The translations under genes were made by a program, and so were the position numbers. Source: Bugula neritina (Eukaryota > Bryozoa > Gymnolaemata > Cheilostomatida > Bugulidae). From it: 64,000 nucleotides of DNA. The stretch's first letter is position 1, and the number at the start of each line of letters is the position of its first letter. Positions 12,801 to 22,900 of the stretch are shown in pieces. The notes below the pieces were generated by a model that saw nothing but the letters and a program-made list of their open reading frames with translations, made no database searches and was not told the origin of the DNA. Location: the NCBI GenBank assembly GCA_964035545.1, contig OZ037765.1, forward strand, positions 11,030,698-11,094,697, read 5' to 3'.

Positions 12801-14808
12801 TCACACGACAGGTAATTCCCAGCATGGTGCTTCATTTAATCGCTTGTCTTTTATAACTTTATTTGCTACAGTTTTGTTCCATCAGCATCAAGACTTTATA
12901 CTGTTGAGAAAGCAATCAAAGTGATAATTATAGTAATGATTATAAATGCATGTAATAACAATAAAAATGCACATTGTGCCGAACAAACATGAACTCTAAA
13001 TAAAGAAATGTTCTCCACTTTCTATTAGATTGAGTTGTGGCTAGGTGTTACCCTGTTCATAATTTTAGCTACCTATATCCTAACCCACTGGCTATACACC
13101 ACGCATAGTACACAGAGTTGAACCAATGTAGAATGAGAAACAGTTGCCGAAGAGTAACATATATGGTTTTTTAAGTTTGTGTGCCCTGTTATGTGTTGAT
13201 ATATTGTTACTAGTCGTTACCTTGCTAACCCTGGCATGAGTAATCTCATCAGTAACAATGTTGAATTAACCATGTTCATTATGCTCAGGTAATAACCCAC
13301 CAGGTCTTAGCACTGAAGAGAAAATACCCATGCTACCAGTTGTCACTTCTACACACTACTCTAGCGATGTCCCTTCCATAGGTGAAGGATTAGCCAAGTT
13401 TGGTGATGGTAGTCAATTTAAGTCAAACAGTCCTAACTTACAACCGTTTGTAGAAAAAATTCAAAGCTCAGACACACCAGATTCAGCTCTTGTTTCAATC
13501 AAAGATTTGACCCAGCACCCAGTCAAACTTGGTCAGTATGGTAAAAGATGGCCTCTTCTGCCTTCTCCGTGTATTTGCACGTTTCTAGCATGCCTTCTAA
13601 TTCACGAGGATAAAAAACTGGAAGCATGGCCATTAGCACTGATTAATAATTAGTAGCATGTTGTACACATTATGTTTTAAAGTTATATTATAACATTTTT
13701 TAAAAAACAATGTAGTAATGATCTAACACCTTCTATTACTCACTATGACACTCACACTTTTATTTGTTCACACAATAATTACTAACAATATATAATTACT
13801 ACAATGCATATAACAAAATGGCCATGCTTTCAGTAAAATAAAATGCCAAATTTCTTCAAACTGTTTTACAAAAATTGAAATGCTTTAAGGTTTAGCAAAA
13901 TTATTATACTATTTATCATGCATGTTTACATTCTTCATTCTTTGAGCAGCTTCAAGTTGTGATAGCTTCCACCTTTTATTTAGTTCTAATATCTGCCATT
14001 GCTGGTAGGGATTTAGAATACCACTCACACGCGAATTACTTTCCTGTAAAATTCACGTACCCTTTACCATGCAAAAAGCTTTACCTAGTCAGCATGGCTT
14101 TCCAAGTCACATTCCTTTCAGTTATCCTTTTTGTTTTGCTGTGTGTATTACAGATGGTGGTAACCCATTCAGACAAAATTGTAAAGTTCTTCCCAGTCTA
14201 GACAATGCAGGTCTGTAACTTTGTTTAGTTGGTATATTTTTGTTTTACTAACAGGTCTCGCAAAATATTCCCAGCAACGTGAATTGTAATAAGCACGGAT
14301 ATACCTTTATAAGTTAGCTTTACTAGCAAGCCACATTCGTAGCAACCATAAATATCTCCTTCCTTAAAATATTCTTTTGGGTCAAGCAGTTTTGGGTTAG
14401 GCAAAGTTAGACAAAAGAAATTTTAGGTGAAAACTATTCTTCAAAATATAATAGCTTATAATAGCAATAGGCAGAAAAATGTCTTAGTTTTTAAAACCAA
14501 AGTTCAATGCCAATCAAGAATCGAGTTTTATAAAAAATGAATTGACTGGCACCATGGGTAGGAATAATTATGTTTATAGCTTGTTCCACATAACCACACT
14601 TGACGGCCTTGTAGATGCTGATAAACCAGACATAGTTGACCTTGAAGTTGAAAAGCCTAAACTTTCTTCAATACCAACAATTGATGGAATGCTAGCAAAA
14701 TCAGAGGGAAATGAAGTATCAGAGAAAACTCAGAATGGTGATAATGGAGCTGTCATTACATCTACACCAGTAACAATCATAGAGAAAAACTGCATATCTA
14801 CATCTTGA
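3840..14808 (+). CDS. Shaw: Shaw/Kv3-family voltage-gated potassium channel (complete, 8 coding exons)
   Basis: The product is a six-transmembrane Kv channel subunit of the plasma membrane that would tetramerise and repolarise excitable cells. Exons: 3840-3852, 6110-6648, 10197-11133, 11995-12030, 12770-12811, 13289-13531, 14154-14210, 14615-14808, giving 686 aa with all phases matching. The T1/BTB domain lies at about residues 20-125 and carries the non-Shaker zinc motif HX5CX20CC (HYPTDVC ... EPCCW). Transmembrane segments by residue: S1 188-206, S2 240-264, S3 274-294, S4 306-327, S5 339-363, S6 398-423. S4 has R312, R315, K318 and R321 every third residue. The selectivity filter is TTVGYGD (387-393) and the gate has the PVP motif (419-421). 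Post-S6 [15 protein letters not shown] matches Drosophila Shaw closely. The family call is very secure. The start and the C-terminal exons rest on splice phase. Confidence 0.93.
6110..6648 (+). CDS. Shaw: Shaw exon 2: T1 tetramerisation domain
   Basis: The exon follows a pyrimidine-rich acceptor (TTTCTGCAG) and ends SSKWAK at donor GTAATT, phase 0. It encodes the whole cytoplasmic T1 domain, starting [14 protein letters not shown] and containing [15 protein letters not shown] and the zinc-binding Cys pair, plus the linker to S1. The intron that follows is about 3.5 kb. Confidence 0.95.
6649..10196. other. Large Shaw intron 2
   Basis: This is AT-rich intron sequence between the T1 exon and the membrane exon. 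Several short ORFs on both strands are not conserved-looking. I see no nested gene, tRNA or mobile element that I can support. Confidence 0.7.
10197..11133 (+). CDS. Shaw: Shaw exon 3: S1-S6 channel core
   Basis: One 937-nt exon holds all six membrane segments, the pore and the start of the C-terminal tail. Acceptor TTGTAG precedes FVSVASIFF in phase 0. The exon ends GTGAAAATG G at donor GTAAGC, phase 1. If the donor is not used, translation stops three codons later (GKQ stop), giving a natural short C-terminus by intron retention. The tail has a Gly/Ser/Arg-rich stretch after the Shaw-type LPKQRRRV segment. Confidence 0.95.
11995..12030 (+). CDS. Shaw: Shaw exon 4: 36-nt microexon
   Basis: Bounded by CTACAG and GTAAGT, it enters and leaves in phase 1 and encodes about 12 residues ([12 protein letters not shown]). 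Its length is a multiple of three, so skipping keeps the frame. Confidence 0.7.
12770..12811 (+). CDS. Shaw: Shaw exon 5: 42-nt microexon
   Basis: Bounded by an AG acceptor after TTATATAG and donor GTAATT, it is phase 1 on both sides and encodes [14 protein letters not shown]. It is a symmetric exon and can be skipped without a frameshift. Confidence 0.65.
13289..13531 (+). CDS. Shaw: Shaw exon 6: 243-nt cytoplasmic tail exon
   Basis: Acceptor CTCAG and donor GTCAGT enclose 81 codons, phase 1 on both sides. The residues are rich in Ser, Pro, Asp and Thr (for example [14 protein letters not shown] and QPFVEKIQ) with no recognised domain, consistent with a disordered regulatory tail. Confidence 0.7.
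14154..14210 (+). CDS. Shaw: Shaw exon 7: 57-nt cassette
   Basis: Acceptor TTACAG and a weak donor GTCTGT flank 19 codons, phase 1 on both sides, encoding GGNPFRQN and following residues. Another + strand reading frame overlaps this exon but is not in phase with the gene. Confidence 0.55.
14615..14808 (+). CDS. Shaw: Shaw terminal coding exon 8
   Basis: Acceptor CTTGTAG joins the phase-1 G to give GAT, then [15 protein letters not shown]. The reading frame continues to TGA at 14806-14808 (final residues NCISTS). It is acidic and Ser/Thr-rich, as in other Shaw/Kv3 tails, with no obvious canonical C-terminal PDZ ligand. Confidence 0.75.
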
Positions 14809-15429
14809 CCAAATAATGAGCACTCAATTGCTTGAAGATCATGCAGCTATGAAAGATCAAAAAGCTGTGCTGCAGAAACTGTTAAAGCCTTAAATGCCAT
14901 CAAAATTGATCAAATGACCATGCTATTAAAATTTAGTGATTGGAAATGAAGCCAAGTATCAACTATTAGAAAGACGTAATGGACCCTTATATTGTAGTAC
15001 TTATGATTTATTATATACTTTTGTTTATTTTAAGCTACATGGGATCATAATTGTCAATTAATGAGAATAGAAATATATGTTTTAAATAATAGTTGAATTT
15101 ACAGTAAGCTACAAGTTAGAATTACCAGTGTGTTGAATGTTTAATAGCAATAATAAAACAAACTAAAAATTGTCACTTTTTTATATACAGTATTTTATTT
15201 TTAATACATATTGTATTGTTACCAAAACAAGTCGAACTAGCAAAATGTATGAAGTAAAGCCATTAGAGAGATGTAAAAAATCAATACATTCTTACTAGGT
15301 TGAATAATATTGGAATGAATATTTACTCGACACAACAAAAGAGTCTTTCAATAAAACAAATGCAAACAATTTTACAAAACAAATGTCAGAGTGAGAAATA
15401 GTAAGGAAAGGTGACTAAACAGAAAACAC
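14809..15429. other. Convergent 3' regions of Shaw (+) and TRRAP (-)
   Basis: About 620 bp lie between the two stop codons. Candidate poly(A) signals interleave: AATAAA at 15152-15157 for Shaw, and TTTATT (AATAAA on the - strand) at 15007-15012, 15024-15029 and 15194-15199 for TRRAP. The 3' UTRs may therefore overlap. Confidence 0.55.
15152..15157 (+). terminator. Candidate Shaw polyadenylation signal
   Basis: AATAAA about 345 bp after the Shaw stop codon, inside AT-rich DNA. Chance matches are common at this base composition. Confidence 0.35.
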
Positions 15430-18400
15430 CTATAACCAAGGGTGCCATGAAGGATCCATCCGGCATAAATTGTCAAAGTTGTGAGCTAAAGGTACCAGTT
15501 TTCCAACTCGACTAACTGCACCATCAAAAGTAGCAAGCTCTAAAACATCATATCAAACATAACAATTATAACATTCTAGTCTTTCAGCATTTATAACCCT
15601 ACAAGCCAAGCAAAAAAATCAATAATTAGCAAGTTACAGTCCTTAGTGAATGCTTTTACAAACTTACACAATGATGAATGAAATAAAAACACCAAAAGGT
15701 AGTATTACTAAAGTATCACGTCATAGACCATGATGACATAGGTTAAATGGACAACGTTACGTTAATGTATTACAATGTACCTTGTAATCTGGTAGTGATA
15801 GCCATTACTGCCTTATTAACCAGCTGCAGCAGCATATCGCCTGCCATATCTGTAGGTGGCTCTCCTGGACTAGCCTCATCATGTTTCTATAGAATAACCA
15901 TCGTAAGCATAAGAATCAGGAAAGCCTTAATAACCCTCGAGAATAAGATCAATAAGCGCTGACAATTTAACTCTGTTCAAACCAGTCAACAGTAATTTAA
16001 TTCAAACCAAAACCTATTTATAATACTACTACTACATACCAGCACCAATATTTGACTGCACATGTATGCATTGGGTAAAGTAACTACATGTAAACATTCA
16101 TAAATGTGTCTTTCTGTAATTTTTCGAGGAGAAGATCAAAAAGCTGAACCATAAACCTATTTCTATGTACCAACTATGCTGTTTAATGCTGCACACCAGA
16201 AAGATACAGAAGTATGATGGTGTTTGCCCATAAATGATGCTGAGAGCATTTATGCTGAAGATGGTTACAAAATTATTGACAGTGATTAACCGTATTGAAT
16301 AATTAAATTAAAAATTCAGTAAAACAAATAGTGCATTAGAAGAGCAAACACAGAATGTATGCACATATATTATTTCTAACATGCTTCTATTGGAAAAAAT
16401 AGTTCTATTACGTTGATTTTTAATATACAAGTTCATGCCCAACATGATTACAGGCCTTAAAAGACACACACGAGTCAATGGCTTCATATAACCTTTAAAA
16501 GTACAATGTGTAGAAAAGACATTTACACCAGAGTTTTCTCATATTCCAGAATGCTCTGCTAGCTAAACAATGTCATCAGCATGATACTGGCAGGTCACAA
16601 CTTTCATTACCTTTTTATGCCAAGTGATAAACTCATCTCTTAGTATAGCTTTTAAGATGCTGCCAAGCTTAAACTGCGGCTGAACAAAGCATCGGGCAGC
16701 CGAGACAATGGCGGCAGTCAATGGACCAGTCACTCCAGTTTGTGAAATAAACTCGGCAATGTTTGGTGTGAGACGAAATGGCACAGGCCTATTGGCGTCA
16801 AACTCACCTGCAATATATTATAAAAGAATAGTATTATACTATATATACATTATACAACATATCATAAAAAAGTATGCATACGCTTTGCGGGTATTCATAA
16901 TAACAACTACCCAAATTATTTTACCAACATAATTTTCTACCAAAGCATGTAATATTAAATGAAATGGTAGAATGAAACACATATAACAGCATTGTCTTGG
17001 TAACATCTGGAGTGTTCAATGTTGGTTATATACCAAAGTATAAGATGGAAACCAAAACAATACCCCAGATAGTTGGCTGTATGGACAGCTTCAGAGTAAT
17101 TATGACTCACTTATCTAATAATAGAACTGTAAATGAGATATACACTACGACTAACCAGACTGATCATCTATGTCAAACTTGAAGTAGGACACACTTATGT
17201 AGCCCGAGTCCTTATGTATATACATCATATCTGGGTTGAGACGGGTCAAATGAAGCACATACTCCGCCAAACCTTCCAGTGCCAACTGAGAAGTGAACTA
17301 AAACCAGCATATATTTATATATTAGTATAGACTTTTCTAACTCAAAGGTCTCGTGCAAGTATTTATGCAGGGATTGAAAAGTTCACAATTAGTGAGAAAT
17401 TAATACAACTAACAGAGCATTTAGTAAAAGGGTTCATCTCTTTGAAGATGAAACTTAGTTGCTGAACTTACATTAGCTCTGAAGGTCCAATAATCAGTCG
17501 CATCTTGAAACGTGTGCATTGCCCATTCTTTGAGAATCGTCCTAGGAACCTGATTGGTCATAATGTCCTTGAGAAGGTCGCGCAGCACCTGGTGACTAGC
17601 CTGTGAACCCCGCTGCTGCACGGCAGCAAGTCGGTCATAGTAACGGGTGATGGGAGCATCGTACTCAATTGCTCTCTTGGCACAACGCTACAATAATGTA
17701 ATCTGCCAGTTAATAAACTTCATGTGGTAAATATTTTTAGTCAATGGTAAAACATTTTATGTTTTAAAAGCGAAGGCAGTTTTAAATATTATGTTATTTA
17801 AATATAGCAATTTCCGCTATACCAGTAGGAATAATAAAATTTTTGTTGAAATTTCACTCATGCTAAGTTGAAATATTTGGTCAGTTAATTCACAGAAAAT
17901 ATTGTTGTCAAATGATCTATTGCTCAGAGTTTGGGCTACACTCTTGTCAGGGAATCATAATCTTAACCTATGTTACTTACAACTAGTCTCTTTTTAAAAC
18001 ATTGCAATCTTATTTCGGTTAGTGAGTATCTATCAGAAAGTGGTTTGTTATTGTATTCTGAGTAGAGTTGTCTTAAAAACTATTACTTCAAGTAATTTAG
18101 AGAGTAGTAAATTTATTTCACGAAAAATTTCATTGCTTTCTTTTGTGATAAGATCACAAGCTGCTTCCATTATTACATCACAAATTTACCTCATTTCAAT
18201 TGGTTCCTATTTTGAAAGTCAAAAAGATGAAGTATGGATTTTCAGGATATTTTTAAGCTGAAAATCTCATTGTTATGTGAAATAAGAAAATGTCAAAATT
18301 GTCATCTATATAAAATTCTGTAATCAACGTAAAAAGGTTTCTTAATATATTAAGCAGCTTTCTAGCATTCTCACAACATCGCTTAGTATAAATTGTATCA

Positions 18401-19949
18401 ATGTTTTTGTTACAAATATAAAATAGCTACATGTATGCATGCGTTTTAGTATATAAACAAAGGCTATATAAAAGATATGCTGGTGTGTGTTCATCTTTGG
18501 AGTTGCAAATTCAACAAATTTATCAAATAAAATTCTTTATTAAAAATGTGCTTTCTTGGACTATGTGAAAGTATTGTTAGTCCGATATTCCAACTACTAC
18601 AACTTCTACTTTGGTTATTAGACAATTGAGTTCTCCATTTTTATTTGTTTTTTTTTTCATCCGCTTAAAGCTTTCTTGTACTGTCTATACTCTAGTTAGA
18701 CCAAACATGCATTCCCAATGAAGTGATGCAATACCTGCTTCTAAACAGCATCAGCTAACTTTACATTTGTGTTAATTCCAATGTAATTACACTAAAAGTA
18801 AGCCAACATTGAAAAACATGTTCTCTAATCATATTACCATCAAGTATTATTTAGTTTGTTTTAATGGTTCCCCTTCACTACCTCAAAGTTAAAAGCATTT
18901 ACAAGGCACAGAGCTCAATTATATGCACTAATTAGTGTTATGCAGTGTTTGGTAAAACATATAGCCAGTACTAATGGCATGCTGGGTTAATGCACTCCAT
19001 AAAATAACTTCAGGATCACTCTTAATGAGATGATGGCATAGCTCAGTGGATAAACATTTGCTTCTCAGCCAATTCACAGAAGTGAATTTCAGCTGCTATT
19101 CAGTGTTCTACCTAATGCTTTGCTAGTCTCACACAAATACATTCATAGACTCAACTTAATAGCTGTTCAGAGTATAGTAACTATACCACTTGAAAGCAGC
19201 TGTTTCACTATTCAACACCAACTCCTATGCCTAAAGTGCATTCAACTTATTTTTAAAGAATACATGATGTTCAGTTAGAAGATTTCTTCAACTTGCTGAT
19301 CACATAAGCTCGCAAAGTAATATTATTGTCGTTAGTTTCACCTGTTTGAATATATCAAGAAGAGAAGTGGAGGCAGGGTTGTCTTCTACAAGTCTCATTT
19401 GTGGTGCCACAGCAACAACCCTAGGAACAGTAAAATAGAGCAACCTCTGTGAGGTTTCTTTCTGCTTGGTAAGATAGTGATTCATCATTCGTAGCAACTG
19501 CAGCACTCTCTCCTCGCGTCTCGCTTCAGTTAGATTGGCATCATTCACAACCAGATATGGGTAAACCTACACAGTAAAACATGTATAAGTTAGAACTGTC
19601 AAAGAATAGTAAATATAACACAAAGATAATGTAATGATATCTATACAGTAAACAACCAACAAGAGAATAATACACATAGTAACACCTAAACAAACATGAA
19701 GTAAAATTCACACATCAAAGTTTATTATGACTCTTGTTAACTTGTACCTTGCCATTGTGGCCCCTGATGTACAGTCTACGACATGCAGTATTTAGTTTAT
19801 GCACAATCTCTACTTTAGGCATGAACCTGGCGATCCTAACATAGTAGTGGCTATGCTTAGGCAGCAGAAACTCGCCCGGCAGCTCAACTTCGGCTGTCTG
19901 CAGAGAAAAGTTACTCAGGAAGCGGCATTTCTCTTCTATCAAAGTAATT
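15430..19949 (-). CDS. TRRAP: TRRAP exons 65-71: PI3K-like pseudokinase and FATC (residues 3505-3903)
   Basis: Exons: 19748-19949, 19342-19566, 17472-17687, 17156-17297, 16611-16807, 15781-15886, 15430-15539. Anchors: [92 protein letters not shown] and the C-terminal [13 protein letters not shown]. Where active PIKKs carry a D-x-x-x-x-N catalytic loop and DFG, this protein has [13 protein letters not shown] and FKFDIDD, so it should not phosphorylate. The last two residues WL are the usual TRRAP terminus. Confidence 0.94.
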
Positions 19950-22900
19950 CTACAAAATAGCTGTGTGAGTCAGACAACAGGGTGAGTATAATGGCAGTAT
20001 TATTAGTTATAGCAGTCTAGGATCTGTCAATGCATTTAATGTACAAGTATTGTTATTAATTGGAGAGCCATTATGTTAGGCCTCTTACCTCTTATAAGTA
20101 ATCTTGATACAGAATCATTTATATTTCAAAATGGTAATAATTTCACAACTATAAGGAACATGAGTAGATACCAAGATCATGATTTTGTAGTTATGACCTT
20201 AATAAAGAGGAAGTAGCTGAGAGAAGATCTAGAAAGAGCCTCCACAGTAAACAGTGTGTGTAGTTGGCTTACTTTGGTAGAAGCTTGGTTTTCGCTTCCA
20301 GCAGTTTGATCCACTTCTTGAGTAAGACAATGAGGTTGTGCAGTTTGGTAGCCCCGGAGATCTTAAAGTCAAAGTCTTTAGTGAACTGCTGTTTCATCTT
20401 CTGGAAAACCGGGTCTTGTGCCGTCATCTGAGCTCGCCTGGCCAGTGATTCGCTGGCAGCACTCGAGAACTGCTGACTTACAGCCGACACATTCTCTACG
20501 CCAATGCCAAAAGTACTCACAAGTTTCTTCACAAAGTTCAGAGTGTGGGGCGTAACTGTAGCTTCGCTCACTGTAAAGTACACACAAACACATCAACTCA
20601 ACTAATAATGTCATCATTTTAAAACTTGTTGGCAAAATTAAAGCTATTTTGACTGAAGAAAACTAAGTTGCACAGTATTGGTGAGCAAGAAGCTCTGTTG
20701 GGTGAAGAGATTCCTGTTTGGCTTGAGTTTACATCTTTTAGTTTGGCATTTGAGTGTAGAATTGCTTCATTTTCATGGTCAGACAACTCCTCAGTATATA
20801 AGAACTATTTGACAAAAAACTGCACCATCTCAATCAATTGACAGTTTCTCAGTCTACCACTACCTTGTACAGTTATGACAATTATAGTCTTTGGAAAACA
20901 CAAACAAATTACATCACTTTAATGCTACAACACTACATGTTACATCACTATAGTGTTACAACACCACATGTTACATCACTATAGTGGTACAATACCACAT
21001 GTTACATCATTATAGTGTTACAATACCACACGTTACATCAACATAGTGTTAAAACATCTCATGATGTATCACTATACTGTTACAAAAATAGTAGTCTAAT
21101 TATGTACATTGCATTAGCCACCATTCCTTGTGCAAACATGTGTTTTGAAATAAGAGATAATAGTCAATATCACCCTAGCCTGACAAACATGCCATCTTAT
21201 ATAACATTTACCTACTGCCTGTAGCAGTGGTCTTACCTGCACTTCTGTTCTCAAAAGCCACAACATAGCACTTAGTAAGTCCTTGTCTCAACTGTCTCAG
21301 CACTTCTTCATACCAAGTCTCTCTGAACCACACCATCTGAAATAACACATAGCATAGCCTTTAGAAGGTAAAATAACACATAGAATGCGCACTAGTAGCT
21401 TTGTTTGGTTTTATGTCATTCTAGTTGAAGATAAAATTCAATTTGAATACCTGCTAGAAACACACTAGATGGTTACATCGCTCCCAGTGTAATGACTGCA
21501 TTTTAGACAAAAATGGAGCAATTTGTCAACATCTTGTTGTAAAAAAAGGTAGAGAACTCCAAAATCTATCTAATTATGTAGAATAGGTCTTCTTATTACA
21601 ACTGCTGCCTTTCCATTACACAGCAAGAGGCTGCTGTGATGCATATTAGCACCCCTTAGCTTTGAAGCCTGCCTAATTTTGAAACATTGAAATGGGAAAG
21701 CATTCTCGTATTATTTTAGTTGCTGGAGGAAGTTATACAAAATGGAAAAGTTAACCCTAGCATATTTCAAAGACCATCTAACATAAACTTCAGGTACACA
21801 CCTGATCTACTATGCCTTCTAATGAGGAGAGGATAGTAGGGTGGAGGTCTCGCTGCATGTGCATAATCCTGCTGCAGCGCCACATTGCAGGTGTCGCCCT
21901 GATTGGTCCAGATTCAGACTGACTTGCTGACACACCAGCACTCGATGACGATAGGCCAGCAGATTGACTGGATGTAGATGGTTCTAAAATATTCAGCTAT
22001 ATTATACTATAACTAATATTATAATACAACAACTATATTATAATACAACAACTATATTATAATACAACAACTATATTATAATACAAAAACTATATTATAA
22101 TACAACAACTATATTATAATACATAATTATTATACATGTTTGTGTAACATTGACAACCAATTATACAATTATATACAATTCTAAAAGTTGCAATAAACAA
22201 CTATTAAGCAACAATACACTTTTCAAAAGGCCAAATTCAGCAGAATTGAAAGGGAGAGAGCATCATAATGACAAAAACTATGCCACCTATTAAAACATTG
22301 ATATTAATTCTTAAGTTGAAGTTTTTACCCGCAGACGAAAGCCCTAGTGATGATGCAACATTAAAACACAATCTTTAGTATGAGCTACAAGCAAGCGACT
22401 AGTTTCAACCAGCAAATTCAGATGTTGAGCAGTCAAAATATACACCAAATCATATTAATATGTAACATCATATTATGGTATATATACGCTGAGACAAATA
22501 AGTTTAGGTATAGCAATAAAGAGCCAACCAGAAGTTGAAGAGAGAGCAGATCGTATGGCTGCCACGCTGGTGGTAGCAGAAGTGGAGGATGTGGTAACAG
22601 CAGGCGATGCAGAAGTCATTGCAGGCTTCTCAGTGGACGATGCAGTAGTAACAGTGGATGGGGTAATAGTAGTTGTAGATGTTGTGGTTGAAACAGATGT
22701 GGAGGAGGCCGCCTGCTCGGTTGACACAGTTCTAAAGAACAAGAGAAAAACGTAGCAGCAGAAAATTTATAGCATGAATACGAAACGATAAACTTTTATG
22801 ACATAGATATTTGCACGAGATTGCATGTAATTAATATTTTGAGAATTATCTTTCTGTTTTATAATGCATTTTGTATTTATATTTAGGGTGGCAAATATTT

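Noticed and set aside
22555-22755. A + strand frame rich in Val, Asp and Ala
   Set aside because: It is the antisense shadow of the Ser/Thr-rich TRRAP exon 61.
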